DNA of 64,000 bases from NCBI GenBank assembly GCA_000687695.1, contig JHWZ01000015.1, positions 1 through 64,000 on the forward strand. The letters run 5' to 3'. This document shows positions 1 through 8,686 of this stretch, piece after piece; positions within the stretch are counted from its first letter, which is position 1, and every line of letters starts with the position of its first letter. Under the pieces are notes generated by a model. The model saw only the letters and a program-made list of their open reading frames with translations. It made no database searches and was not told where the DNA came from. The stretch comes from Lachnospiraceae bacterium P6B14 (GTDB taxonomy: Bacteria > Bacillota > Clostridia > Lachnospirales > Lachnospiraceae). A program made the translations under genes and the position numbers.

Positions 1-217
1 CGACTTCCCATTCCCGGGCCCTTCTTGTACTGTTTCGAAACGCATTGTTGATCGATGTCAGTGTGTCTCCGGCGTACTTTAGGGCTATTTCCATAAATTC
101 ATCACGGACGCCTTTCACAAACTCCGCAAACTCGAGAGGGAATTTCATAAAAGATTCTGTGATTTTTTCCAAATTGGGTATTCCATTTTTCTCAAAATAC
201 TGTATACTGTTAGACAT
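1..217 (-). CDS. ISLre2-type transposase, N-terminal fragment cut by window edge
   Basis: An open frame of 72 codons starts with ATG at 217 behind a good AGGAGA site and runs off the left edge. It begins MSNSIQYFEKNGIPNLEKI and continues with charged helical sequence ending RREWEV-like. This start resembles ISLre2 family transposases (UPF0236), which open with a similar 'SI..FE..' segment followed by a paired-helix region. The catalytic part lies outside the window, so the family call rests on the N-terminus only. The Shine-Dalgarno sequence can be paired with an upstream inverted segment (see finding). Expected role: transposition of the element that borders ruvB. Confidence 0.6.
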   Translation of the reverse strand, partial: MSNSIQYFEKNGIPNLEKITESFMKFPLEFAEFVKGVRDEFMEIALKYAGDTLTSINNAFRNSTRRAREWEV

Positions 218-218
218 A

Positions 219-275
219 GGGTAGTTCTCCTTTCGGTTTTTTCTAGCAATCAAACCTTATCATAGGGGACTACCC
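219..275 (-). promoter_or_regulatory. Hairpin that can mask the transposase ribosome binding site
   Basis: In the transposase leader, GGGTAGT (275-269) is complementary to ACTACCC (225-219), and the adjoining CCCCT can pair with the AGGAG of the ribosome binding site with one bulge. The start codon follows at 217. A transcript entering from outside the element would fold this stem and hide the ribosome binding site. That is a known way of limiting transposase synthesis in other IS families; here it is inferred from base pairing only. Confidence 0.45.
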
Positions 276-378
276 TTTTTCAATACCCTTTTTTCTAAAT
301 CCTACTAAAATTTTACGCTAGCTCAGGAATCTTATACATTATCAAAAATACCAAGCACGGGGTAACACCCACGCCATC

Positions 379-1365
379 TTATGGCAGCAGATAGCGATAT
401 GCTTCATCGGTCACCACTCGACCGCGGGGAGTTCTCGCGAGCAGTCCCTTTTGTATCAAAAACGGCTCGTACACGTCCTCGATAGTCCCTGCATCCTCAC
501 CGATACTGACCGCTATGGTCTCAATCCCCACCGGGCCTCCGCCATAATGATCGATCATCGCCATAAGAAGCGCCCTGTCAACGGAATCTAACCCAAGCTT
601 ATCAACCTCGAGAATATCCATCGCTTTGTCAGCTACCTCTAAAGTTATCTCTCCGTCAAACCTGATCTGGGCAAAATCCCTGACACGCTTAAGCAGTCTG
701 TTTGCTATACGCGGCGTACCTCTGGATCGTCTGGCAATAGCCATGGCCCCTTCATCATCAACAGGCACCTTGAGAACTCTTGCTGATCTTTCGACGATCT
801 CCTTTAGCTCCTCATCATCGTAAAACTCCAGTCTGTGGATCACACCGAAACGATCTCTGAGCGGTGCTGTAAGCATGCCCGCTCTCGTAGTCGCTCCGAT
901 AAGGGTAAAATGCGGCAGGTCAAGTCTTACACTCCTCGCAGCCGGCCCCTTTCCAATCACAATATCGATACCAAAATCTTCCATCGCCGGATACATAACC
1001 TCTTCGACCTGACGGTTCAGTCTGTGTATCTCGTCGACAAAAAGGATATCACCTTCATTTAGATTATTAAGGATCGAAGCCATATCACCGGGCTTCTCTA
1101 TGGCAGGTCCGGATGTGATCTTTATTCCGACATCCATCTCATTTGCTATGATCTGTGCCAAAGTCGTCTTTCCAAGCCCCGGAGGTCCGTAAAGAAGCAC
1201 ATGATCAAGAGCCTCACCACGCTCCTTTGCTGCGTCAATATAGACCTTCAGCGTCTCCTTGGCCTTTTTCTGACCGACATATTCACTGAGAAGCTTCGGT
1301 CTGAGGCTATTCTCAATCTTATAATCCTCTTCGATCAATTCAGTCGAAATTACTCTTTTTTCCAT
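379..1365 (-). CDS. ruvB: Holliday junction branch migration ATPase RuvB
   Basis: RuvB is the hexameric AAA+ motor that works with RuvA to move Holliday junctions during recombinational repair. The 328-residue protein has normal length. Visible motifs are Walker A GPPGLGKT (60-67), Walker B with DEIH (111-114), the sensor segment GATTRAG (about 157-163) and the C-terminal winged-helix DNA-binding domain with [10 protein letters not shown]. The start ATG at 1365 has AGGAAGAGGAT in front. It lies 11 bp after ruvA and is surely cotranscribed with it. ruvC is not present here. Downstream is an IS end, about 100 bp after the stop codon. Confidence 0.97.
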   Translation of the reverse strand: MEKRVISTELIEEDYKIENSLRPKLLSEYVGQKKAKETLKVYIDAAKERGEALDHVLLYGPPGLGKTTLAQIIANEMDVGIKITSGPAIEKPGDMASILNNLNEGDILFVDEIHRLNRQVEEVMYPAMEDFGIDIVIGKGPAARSVRLDLPHFTLIGATTRAGMLTAPLRDRFGVIHRLEFYDDEELKEIVERSARVLKVPVDDEGAMAIARRSRGTPRIANRLLKRVRDFAQIRFDGEITLEVADKAMDILEVDKLGLDSVDRALLMAMIDHYGGGPVGIETIAVSIGEDAGTIEDVYEPFLIQKGLLARTPRGRVVTDEAYRYLLP

Positions 1366-1376
1366 ATCCTCTTCCT

Positions 1377-1982
1377 TTAGATTACTTTAAGCGCCTGCTT
1401 AAGAATAGCTTCCGTATCCGTCGCATCACTGACAGCTATAACACTCTTCACTGCCCTCATCGCATCCGCAGATGAATATCCGAGCGCAACGAGCGCCTCA
1501 ATCGCATCCTTCAAGGCATCTGTATCACCCTGCGTCCCGGCCGTCTCTCCAGCAGGCCTCTTAGCAGCGATAAAGTCGTCAGAGTCACACTTGTCTCTGA
1601 GCTCCAAGACTACCTTCTCAGCTGTCTTCTTTCCGATACCTGGTGCCTTCGCTATAGCCTTCGAGTCCTCAGCGAGAATCGCAAATCGAAGCTGGTCTAC
1701 ATCCAATGTGGACAGTATCCCGAGCGCACCCTTGGGTCCGACTCCGTTCACGGTTATAAGCATCTTAAAAAAGTCACAGGCGTCACGGGTCAAAAACCCG
1801 TAAAGCTGCATCAGATCCTCACGCACATGCAGATACGTATAAAGCCTTACCTCCTCGCCTGCATGCGGCATCCTCTCCAACTCCGACGCCGGCACAAAAA
1901 TCTCATATCCTATCCCGTTATTCTCAAGCAGCACATAGTTTTCATGTACGCTATCTACTATTCCTCTGACAAATCCAATCAT
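1377..1982 (-). CDS. ruvA: Holliday junction binding protein RuvA
   Basis: RuvA binds the four-way junction as a tetramer and loads RuvB. The 201-residue product shows the N-terminal OB fold ([12 protein letters not shown] start typical of the family), two helix-hairpin-helix segments including [11 protein letters not shown] and [14 protein letters not shown], and a C-terminal three-helix domain with [11 protein letters not shown] that contacts RuvB. The ATG at 1982 follows GGAGGATAAAAG. ruvB follows after 11 bp, giving a standard ruvAB pair; the 58 bp upstream separate it from the cls stop. Confidence 0.97.
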   Translation of the reverse strand: MIGFVRGIVDSVHENYVLLENNGIGYEIFVPASELERMPHAGEEVRLYTYLHVREDLMQLYGFLTRDACDFFKMLITVNGVGPKGALGILSTLDVDQLRFAILAEDSKAIAKAPGIGKKTAEKVVLELRDKCDSDDFIAAKRPAGETAGTQGDTDALKDAIEALVALGYSSADAMRAVKSVIAVSDATDTEAILKQALKVI

Positions 1983-2040
1983 CTTTTATCCTCCACAAGC
2001 GAGACCGGGTGGGAACCATTTGTCATATCCCGCTAAATAC

Positions 2041-3645
2041 CTACACCAGTGAATCAAACACCTTGAGGACAAACTGCGCGAGCTTTCTCAGTCGCGGTCT
2101 GTGCTTCCACTCATCATAAGTGATCTCTCTGCTGACGCGTATCGTCTCGGCGATATCACTCTCAACACTGCCCACAAACTGCCTGTCATAAACCCAGATA
2201 CCATTTTCATAATGAAGATAAAAGCTTCGGTAATCCATATTTACCGTACCCACGATAACACTGTGCTCATTCATGATTACCTTCGTATGGATGAATCCCG
2301 GAGTATACTCGTATATTCTGATACCATTTTTCAAAAGTACTCCGTAATTATACTCAGTCATCCATTTGATACGCTTTTTATCAGGAATATTCGGCGTGAT
2401 TATACGCACATCTACGCCCCTGAGCCTCGCCTCCACCAGCGAGTCGATCATCATATCCTCGAGGATCAGGTACGGTGTCGTCACAAAAAGCTTCCGCTCC
2501 GAATACTGGATCATCTGTTTGTACGCTATACTGAAAAAGCTCCTCGGTCCCAACGCAGGACCGTCCCTTAACACATGACAGTACACATCATTCACGGGCG
2601 ACGGCTTCATCGTACGATATCTGTTGAAATTGATCTTCTCATCGGGATGACATGCATGCCACATCTCCAAAAATGTGATCGTCATGCCCCACACAGCGTC
2701 ACCGCTCACACGGATCCCGGCATCCTTCCAAACTCCGAAACGCTCAACGAGATTTGCGTACTCATCAGCGATATTGAACCCGCCCGTGTAAGCATACTCT
2801 CCATCTATAACGACGATCTTCTGATGCGTCCTGAAGTTCATGTAAAGCTTGTTCACATAACGGCCGATCGGATTAAAAACGACCACCTCGATCCCTTCTT
2901 CACGAAGCGTCGACGCAAACGTCGTCGGCGTACGCATCAGCGCCCCGAAGTCATCAAACATAAACTTGACCTCGACGCCCTCCTTGCGTTTTCTCACTAA
3001 GAGCTCATGAAGCTTGTCCCAGAGTGCTCCCTCTGCAACGATAAAAAACTCCAGAAAAATAAACCTTCTCGCATTCTCAAGCTTTTCAAAGATATCATCG
3101 AGCACCAGCTCGCCCATCTCGAAGTAAACGGCCTCATTATTCTTGCAAATCGGCATACCCTCAGCGTCCATATACGAGGACAGCCTTGACGAAACCGGAT
3201 GCTGTCTGCGGAAAACCTCGGAAACCTCAGGATATCTGATCAGTTGTTTATCGATCCATGCAAAACGCTTGGCAATTTGGCGGTTCAGGGCATTTTTCCT
3301 GCCGACACGACCGAACATGAAAAACATCACGATACCGGCTATCGGCAACACGACGACGATCGACAGCCAACCGAACTTGTAACTCATGGATCTGTCATCA
3401 TTGGTAAGAAGAAGGATGGCGAGAATCCCGCATCCCTCCGTGATCAGGTAGAACGCCGATGAAAATTGTCCCAAAAGAAAAGGTATGGCAATAATGATCG
3501 CGAACTGAAGGATAACCAAAGAAGCCACGACAAGCGCCCTTTTAAAGCCACTTGAAGAGCTCTCGACACGACCCTCCATATCCCGCAGATGCTTAAGCCT
3601 GCGGTGATCGCGCCACCTCATATTCCTGTCACGTTTCGTAGCCAT
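2041..3645 (-). CDS. cls: Cardiolipin synthase (phospholipase D family)
   Basis: The enzyme condenses phosphatidylglycerol molecules to cardiolipin at the membrane. Two HKD motifs are visible: HQKIVVIDGEYAYTGG in the middle and HTKVIMNEHSVIVGTVNMD near the C-terminus. Two hydrophobic segments near the N-terminus (VASLVILQFAIIIAIPFLL and the following SIVVVLPIAGIVMFF) anchor it, as is usual for bacterial Cls. The open frame extends 38 codons further, but the ATG at 3645 is chosen because GGAGGAAACG precedes it; the protein is then 534 residues. It stands alone upstream of ruvA and is divergent from the exonuclease-like gene at 3829. Confidence 0.93.
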   Translation of the reverse strand: MATKRDRNMRWRDHRRLKHLRDMEGRVESSSSGFKRALVVASLVILQFAIIIAIPFLLGQFSSAFYLITEGCGILAILLLTNDDRSMSYKFGWLSIVVVLPIAGIVMFFMFGRVGRKNALNRQIAKRFAWIDKQLIRYPEVSEVFRRQHPVSSRLSSYMDAEGMPICKNNEAVYFEMGELVLDDIFEKLENARRFIFLEFFIVAEGALWDKLHELLVRKRKEGVEVKFMFDDFGALMRTPTTFASTLREEGIEVVVFNPIGRYVNKLYMNFRTHQKIVVIDGEYAYTGGFNIADEYANLVERFGVWKDAGIRVSGDAVWGMTITFLEMWHACHPDEKINFNRYRTMKPSPVNDVYCHVLRDGPALGPRSFFSIAYKQMIQYSERKLFVTTPYLILEDMMIDSLVEARLRGVDVRIITPNIPDKKRIKWMTEYNYGVLLKNGIRIYEYTPGFIHTKVIMNEHSVIVGTVNMDYRSFYLHYENGIWVYDRQFVGSVESDIAETIRVSREITYDEWKHRPRLRKLAQFVLKVFDSLV

Positions 3646-3828
3646 CGTTTCCTCCACCGGGGTATCAGGACCCACTTTCACCAATACTTTTATATAATAA
3701 CATATTTTTTTTGATTGCGCTAGCCTAAAATGTATGTTATGATAAAAAAAATACAACATCTTGGTATTTTTATGAAAATATGATTATAGTGACATTCATA
3801 TGTAGGCATAAAGAAGGGAACGCTTGAA

Positions 3829-4914
3829 ATGGAGACATACACCGCAACACTGAATATCGACCCCGACAGTCTCAGGCAGATCAGACAGCTTCTGCCATCT
3901 GAAAATACGTGCTTTTTTGATATAGAAACAACAGGCCTGTCGCCGAGTGTTTCAAATGTATATCTGATAGGTGCAGCCGAGATCACTGACGGCAAAGCTG
4001 CTCTCACACAGTGGTTTGCGGATGACTATACCTCTGAGCCTGCTCTTTTAGAGGCTTTTTCAGAGTATCTGTCACGTTTTGATACCGTGGTTCATTATAA
4101 CGGAACAACCTTTGATGTGCCTTATCTTACAAAAAAATACGTATATCACAACATCCCTGATCCCTTTTTGAAGTTAGACAGTCTGGATCTGTATCGAGAG
4201 GTCAACTCATTCTGCAGGAAACACCGAAAGGATAAGACCGCACCAAATATATTCGGAACGGAAAACCTGAAGCTCACCTCTATAGAGAAAGCTGTCGGAT
4301 TTGACCGGGGACAGGATTTCTCGGGTAAGGAATGTATAGACATCTACACTACGTATATGCAGGAAAAGTTCGCGCATAACGAGGCAAACACGGCTTCTCT
4401 CAGAGGGTCTCTGCTCTCACACAATCATGACGACCTGATAGGGACCATGCTCTCTACTCTCATGCTCACGTACACAAGGTACACACCAAACACTCCTACG
4501 TTTACGATGACCGAGGACACCGCCATTTTTAATGACATCTTGCCCGAGGGACTTTATTATCCGTTTACACTGACCTATGATAACGTACGTATGTCAGGAT
4601 CTGAGGTCACAGTAAGAGTACCCATGTATACAGGCACTCTGTATCACTACTTCCCGGATCACAAAAACTACTATTATCTCCCGGATGAGGATATGGCAGT
4701 CCACAAATCCGTCGGCGGATACGTTGATAAGGATCACAGAGAACAGGCTACTGCTCTAAACTGCTACACAAAAAAAACAGGTACGTTCATACCTGTTCCC
4801 GATAAGTATTCCACAGACTCGCCGATTTTCCATGAAAAAAACGCCCCGAAGGGCGCTTGTTACATCGAGAATCACTCTGCTTCTGCAGTTGAGATGATCT
4901 CCTTTTTGTTATAG
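3829..4914 (+). CDS. RNase H-like 3'-5' exonuclease domain protein (YprB type)
   Basis: A 361-residue plus-strand gene among minus-strand neighbours. Residues about 28-200 form an RNase H-like exonuclease fold of the YprB/DEDD class: FDIETTGLSP gives the first acidic pair, VVHYNGTTFDVPYL the second, and SHNHDDLIGTM near residue 205 the third acidic site. The C-terminal about 130 residues are not recognised. Such proteins are annotated as ribonuclease H-like; the substrate is not known. The start follows AGGGAACGCTTGAA. The last 43 bp overlap the end of rpmF on the opposite strand, so the two mRNAs have complementary 3' ends. Confidence 0.8.
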   Translation: METYTATLNIDPDSLRQIRQLLPSENTCFFDIETTGLSPSVSNVYLIGAAEITDGKAALTQWFADDYTSEPALLEAFSEYLSRFDTVVHYNGTTFDVPYLTKKYVYHNIPDPFLKLDSLDLYREVNSFCRKHRKDKTAPNIFGTENLKLTSIEKAVGFDRGQDFSGKECIDIYTTYMQEKFAHNEANTASLRGSLLSHNHDDLIGTMLSTLMLTYTRYTPNTPTFTMTEDTAIFNDILPEGLYYPFTLTYDNVRMSGSEVTVRVPMYTGTLYHYFPDHKNYYYLPDEDMAVHKSVGGYVDKDHREQATALNCYTKKTGTFIPVPDKYSTDSPIFHEKNAPKGACYIENHSASAVEMISFLL

Positions 4915-5060
4915 CTGCCGCAGTTCTTGCATACGCGATGCGGAACCATCAGAGAACCACACTTACTGCACTTTACAAGTGTAGCTGCTGACATCTTCCA
5001 ATTTGCTCTACGCTTATCTCTGCGTGCCCTGGATGATTTATTCTTAGGACAGATACTCAT
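4872..5060 (-). CDS. rpmF: 50S ribosomal protein L32
   Basis: Small 62-residue ribosomal protein of the large subunit. It starts MSICPKNKSSRARRDKRRANW, as L32 proteins do, and has a zinc ribbon with two CxxC pairs (CSKC and CKNC), so this is the zinc-binding form. The ATG at 5060 has AAGGAGGTGTATCAGAC before it. It has its own strong promoter at 5136-5164. In many Firmicutes a DUF177 gene lies directly upstream; here the upstream gene is a cell-wall hydrolase instead. Its 3' end overlaps the convergent gene ending at 4914. Confidence 0.96.
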   Translation of the reverse strand: MSICPKNKSSRARRDKRRANWKMSAATLVKCSKCGSLMVPHRVCKNCGSYNKKEIISTAEAE

Positions 5061-5135
5061 GTCTGATACACCTCCTTAATTCTTTCTTATATCAAATAAT
5101 CATTATAATTTGCGTTAAACACGCTCACTTGACCT

Positions 5136-5164
5136 ATTATATAGGTATGAGTCCGCGTTGTCAA
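5136..5164 (-). promoter_or_regulatory. Promoter of rpmF
   Basis: A perfect consensus sigma-A promoter reads leftward: TTGACA at 5164-5159, a 17 bp spacer, and TATAAT at 5141-5136. It lies just after the stop codon of the hydrolase gene and about 75 bp before the rpmF start. Strength fits a ribosomal protein gene. Confidence 0.8.
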
Positions 5165-5186
5165 GCAGTTTTTTCTATTTTTTTAC

Positions 5187-6743
5187 CTATTTTTTCTTAT
5201 CTGCAGAACTATCCGAAAGCGCGGGACTGTCCTTTAGTACCATAACGGTATGATGCCCCTCCGCGACAAGGATATCTCCTCGTTTCAGGTTATCCGATGA
5301 AGACAGGTATTTCTTTTCGGTATATACCGTAAAAAGTCCGGTTTTCTCTAGCATCTTGGCCATGTTCCCGGTATAGAACGTATCCCTGTAATCCGGGAAC
5401 GGCAAGGTCTTGTTATATGCGTAATACCCGCAGTTAACAACTACTCTTATCAGCGACGAGCAGTCAGCCTCGCATGCATTCTTTATGTTTTTCAGAACCC
5501 AATTCACCTTTGCAGCCTCAACGAAGCAGGTATCACGGTTATCCTGGGCATATCCGATATTGTCATTTGCACAGGCCTGCTCCATTGCCTTTGCCATCAG
5601 GTTTGCGGCTTTCTCATCCTTGCAGCGGATCATCTTGTTCCAGCCGTTAACATACCACGCACGCACATAGACCTCACGTCCTGTCTGATCACCCGGAATA
5701 CCCTTACTGATCTTTGAGTTTTCATTGATGGACGCATGTCCTATCGCAACCATACTCTCATCAACGACGATAGGCGGTTGCTTGGTGTATTTCGGTGTAG
5801 CCGTTGCAGTCGCGGTAGGTTTAGCAGATGCAGTAGGCTTAGCAGATGCAGTGGGCTTAGCCGATGCAGTGGGCTTAGCCGATGCTGTGGGCTTTGGTGT
5901 TTTGGTTGGCTTTGGAGTTTTTGTCGGCTTCGGTGTGGCTGTAGGCGTAGCGGTCGGAGTCGGCGAAGCAACAACTGACTCCTCTTTTACAGTAACCTTA
6001 CAGGTGTATGTAAGCTTTCCGATCTTTCCGGTCAGGGTAGCCTTGCCCTTTTTAAGACCGGTGAGAGAAACCGTGTACTTGGTCGTTTTACTTATACTTG
6101 CGTATGTCTCCCCCTCCTTGTCCAAAGACCATGTGACCTTTTTCGGAGCATTCACCATCTTGACCTTTTTGGTCTTTCCTACATACATCGACACCTTCGT
6201 CTTGCTGAGTGAAGCAGGCGTAGCTGTCGGAGTAGCCGTAGCTACAGGTGTTTTGGTCGGCTTAGGTGTCTTGGACACCTTTGGGGTAGCTGTAGGCTTT
6301 GGTGTTTTGGTCGGCTTGGGAGTTTTTGTAGGCTTGGGAGTGGCGGTCGATACAGGGGTAGATGTAGCCTCCTGCTCCTTTTTAACAGTCACGGCACATG
6401 TGTATGTGACAGAATCGATCGTGGCAAAAACATTTGCCTTACCTTTCTTTAGGCCTTCGATCGTAACGGAATTATCTGACTGTTTTTTGAAAGAAATGAT
6501 ACCGGCGCTCGAAGCATCCATAGACCATGCTGCCTTTTTGGTGGTATTTTCCACGGAAAGCTTTTTGGTCTTGCCGATGTAGACTGTAAGCTTATCCTTA
6601 CTGAGTCCAACCGTATTCGCTGCAGTCGCCGCCGTATCAGTATTGGATTTTTTAGCGTAAATCGGTTCACTGTAAGCCAGGCCACCGAAAACAAGCGACA
6701 TGACTAACAGCATCGCGATTCGTTTTTTAACTCTCCCACTCAT
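5187..6743 (-). CDS. Secreted cell-wall hydrolase-like protein with two Ig-like domains
   Basis: A signal peptide (KKRIAMLLVMSLVFGGLAYS, cleavage near the alanine before KKSN) is followed by two bacterial Ig-like (Big-type) domains, each with a 'VYIGKTKKL' or 'MYVGKTKKV' core and ending TYTCxVTVK. Thr/Pro/Lys-rich linkers (repeated KPTKTP, ATP and KPTASA units) join them to a C-terminal domain. That domain has ADCSSLIRVVVN and, about 60 residues later, GHHTVMVL, matching the Cys and His of NlpC/P60 or CHAP-like cysteine peptidases; it is probably a peptidoglycan hydrolase. The ATG at 6743 is preferred for its GGAGGAGAT site; the frame extends 12 codons further into ackA's stop. It lies between ackA and rpmF, where DUF177 is common. 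Confidence 0.75.
   Translation of the reverse strand: MSGRVKKRIAMLLVMSLVFGGLAYSEPIYAKKSNTDTAATAANTVGLSKDKLTVYIGKTKKLSVENTTKKAAWSMDASSAGIISFKKQSDNSVTIEGLKKGKANVFATIDSVTYTCAVTVKKEQEATSTPVSTATPKPTKTPKPTKTPKPTATPKVSKTPKPTKTPVATATPTATPASLSKTKVSMYVGKTKKVKMVNAPKKVTWSLDKEGETYASISKTTKYTVSLTGLKKGKATLTGKIGKLTYTCKVTVKEESVVASPTPTATPTATPKPTKTPKPTKTPKPTASAKPTASAKPTASAKPTASAKPTATATATPKYTKQPPIVVDESMVAIGHASINENSKISKGIPGDQTGREVYVRAWYVNGWNKMIRCKDEKAANLMAKAMEQACANDNIGYAQDNRDTCFVEAAKVNWVLKNIKNACEADCSSLIRVVVNCGYYAYNKTLPFPDYRDTFYTGNMAKMLEKTGLFTVYTEKKYLSSSDNLKRGDILVAEGHHTVMVLKDSPALSDSSADKKK
5812..5900 (-). repeat. 18-bp tandem repeats coding for KPTASA units
   Basis: Four near-identical 18 bp units code for consecutive six-residue KPTASA repeats in the linker before the hydrolase domain. 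Silent differences separate the copies, so they are not brand new. Copy number in such linkers often varies between strains. Confidence 0.7.
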
Positions 6744-6775
6744 TAAAACGATCTCCTCCCTAAAACGCCCGTTTA

Positions 6776-7972
6776 TCAACCGACCAGAGCCACGGTCTCA
6801 CGCGCTATCGCAAGCTCCTCGTTGGTCGGTACCACCACTACCTTTACTTTTGAATCCGGAGTCGAGATCACTGTCTCCTCCCCGCGGATTTTATTCTTTT
6901 CCTGATCGATCGTAATTCCCATGTAGCCGAAATGCTCCATGATCTGATTTCTGACAACAAAGTTGTTCTCGCCGAGTCCCGCGGTAAACGCGATGGCATC
7001 AACTCCGTTTAACGAAGCGATATAAGCTCCGATGTACTTCGCGGTACGATATGAGAATACGTCGATAGCAAGCTCTGCTTTTTTATTTCCGTCGTTCGCT
7101 GCTGCCTCGAGATCTCTGAAGTCACTGGATACGCCACCTGAAAGTCCGTACACACCCGACTCCTTGTTAAGGATTGTCATAACCTCTTCAAGAGACTTGT
7201 TCAGGCAGTGCGCCAGATATTCAACGATAGTCGGATCCATGTCCCCGCAGCGGGTTCCCATGATAAGACCCTCCATCGGAGTAAGTCCCATACTGGTGTC
7301 AACCACCTTGCCGTTTTTGATAGCGGACACTGATGAACCGTTTCCGAGGTGACATACGATGACCTTTGAGTTGTTCGGATCGAGTCCGAGAATCTCATAA
7401 GTACGCTTGGATACGAAACTGTGACTGGTTCCGTGGAATCCGTAACGACGAACCATGTATTTCTCATAATACTCATACGGAAGACCATACATGTACGCAA
7501 CCGGCTCCATCGTCTGATGGAATGCGGTGTCGAATACTCCGACATTCGGAACGCCCGGAAGCTTTGCCTCACAGGCTCTGACTCCGATGAGGTTCGCAGG
7601 GTTGTGAAGCGGCGCCAACGGCGATACCTCCTCAACTCCCTTGATAACCTCCTCATCAATGATCACTGATTTTGTGAACTTCTCACCACCATGCACAAGA
7701 CGATGTCCGATGGCATCGATCTCCTGAAGTGATGAGATCACTCCGTGCTCGGGATCAACGAGAGCATCTATTACCATGCCTATAGCGACCTCATGGTCAG
7801 GCATGTCCTTCTCAATAACAACCTTCTCTCCTGTTTTTTTCGGTGTATGATTCAGTCTTCCATCTATACCGATACGCTCGCAAAGTCCTACGGCAAGCGC
7901 CTCCTCTGTCTCTGAATCGATAAGCTGATACTTAAGTGATGAACTGCCACAGTTGATTACCAAAACCTTCAT
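6776..7972 (-). CDS. ackA: Acetate kinase
   Basis: Converts acetyl phosphate and ADP to acetate and ATP, the final energy-yielding step of acetate fermentation. The 398-residue length is standard. Family motifs are VLVINCGSSSLKYQL at the N-terminus, GHRLVHGGE, FDTAFH, RYGFHGTSH, HLGNGSS, GLMMGTR-like GLIMGTRCGDMDP, and FTAGLGEN near the end. No phosphotransacetylase gene is adjacent. The start at 7972 uses a GGAGGAG site that lies inside the end of the preceding coiled-coil gene, 3 bp away, so the two are likely translated together. Confidence 0.97.
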   Translation of the reverse strand: MKVLVINCGSSSLKYQLIDSETEEALAVGLCERIGIDGRLNHTPKKTGEKVVIEKDMPDHEVAIGMVIDALVDPEHGVISSLQEIDAIGHRLVHGGEKFTKSVIIDEEVIKGVEEVSPLAPLHNPANLIGVRACEAKLPGVPNVGVFDTAFHQTMEPVAYMYGLPYEYYEKYMVRRYGFHGTSHSFVSKRTYEILGLDPNNSKVIVCHLGNGSSVSAIKNGKVVDTSMGLTPMEGLIMGTRCGDMDPTIVEYLAHCLNKSLEEVMTILNKESGVYGLSGGVSSDFRDLEAAANDGNKKAELAIDVFSYRTAKYIGAYIASLNGVDAIAFTAGLGENNFVVRNQIMEHFGYMGITIDQEKNKIRGEETVISTPDSKVKVVVVPTNEELAIARETVALVG

Positions 7973-7975
7973 GTC

Positions 7976-8662
7976 TTAAAACTCCTCCTTTATGAACGCG
8001 TCCTCATCAAGCTCCAAAGGATCACCCTTGGATGATGTGACCTCTAATTGAAGATCATCGTTTTTAGATGGTTCTACCGGTGTCGCAGGCGCCGGCGCCG
8101 CACTCTGGTTCGCACCTCCGAGCTGTCCCATAAGTTCATTCTGATTTCCTTCGATGATCGAAATGCTCTGCTTGAGCGCATCAGCGTATCTCGCATGAAT
8201 ACTCTCAGAATCCTTCAACGCCTGCTGGATGTGAAGCTTCGCATCCGCCAGAAGGTCGTTTGTATAAGCAAGCGCGCCGCGTCTCATCTCGTCAGACTCC
8301 TTTACAGCCTGATTAAGAAGCTCAGTAGCCTCCTCCTGTGCCTGACGCATGATCTCGTCCGCGCGTGTATATGCTGCCTGCATGATCTCGTTTTCGTCGA
8401 GAAGCTGATTCGTTTTCGCCTGAGCCTGAGAGAGCATCGTCTCTGCTCTTCGCTGCGCGTCATTCAGGATGTCATCGCGGTTCGTGATAACCTTCTGATA
8501 TCTCCTGATCTCATCCGGCGCTGAAAGTCTTAACTCCTCCAAAAGCTCCAAAAGCTCATCCTTATCAACGGATATCTTGTTCGCATAGAACTTTGAAGGC
8601 TTGCAGGTCTCCAAATACTTGTAAATATCCTCAATAGTCTGTTCAATCTTCGATGCGTTCAT
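7976..8662 (-). CDS. Coiled-coil protein, DivIVA/V-ATPase subunit H-like
   Basis: A 228-residue soluble protein with an N-terminal segment (IEQTIEDIYKYLETCKPSKFYANKISVDKDELLELLEELR) followed by a long heptad-rich coiled coil (about 50-175) and an acidic, disordered tail rich in Ala/Pro then Asp/Glu. Related proteins in Clostridia are annotated as ATPase subunit H-like or DivIVA-like; no enzyme motif is visible. It might act as a scaffold at the membrane or division site, but that is inference. It sits between rsmD and ackA, 24 bp after rsmD and 3 bp before ackA, so it belongs to that operon. Confidence 0.7.
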   Translation of the reverse strand: MNASKIEQTIEDIYKYLETCKPSKFYANKISVDKDELLELLEELRLSAPDEIRRYQKVITNRDDILNDAQRRAETMLSQAQAKTNQLLDENEIMQAAYTRADEIMRQAQEEATELLNQAVKESDEMRRGALAYTNDLLADAKLHIQQALKDSESIHARYADALKQSISIIEGNQNELMGQLGGANQSAAPAPATPVEPSKNDDLQLEVTSSKGDPLELDEDAFIKEEF

Positions 8663-8686
8663 CTCTCTCCTCCTGATCTTGTATTC

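Larger units (their letters stand above)
1..300 (-). mobile_element. Insertion sequence end (ISLre2-like), partial
   Basis: The transposase fragment and its leader make up the visible end of an insertion sequence. The outer boundary is not exact: it lies between the inverted segment ending at 275 and the ruvB stop at 379. The opposite end and any target duplication are outside the window. Bases 300-378 between the element and ruvB show no gene. Confidence 0.5.

Noticed and set aside
3720-4007. 95-residue minus-strand frame near the exonuclease gene
   Set aside because: It lies mostly opposite the exonuclease coding region and lacks a ribosome binding site.
5725-6582. 285-residue plus-strand frame rich in Gly and Val
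   Set aside because: It is the antisense reading of the repeat linkers and Ig domains of the hydrolase gene, so low-complexity sequence is expected.
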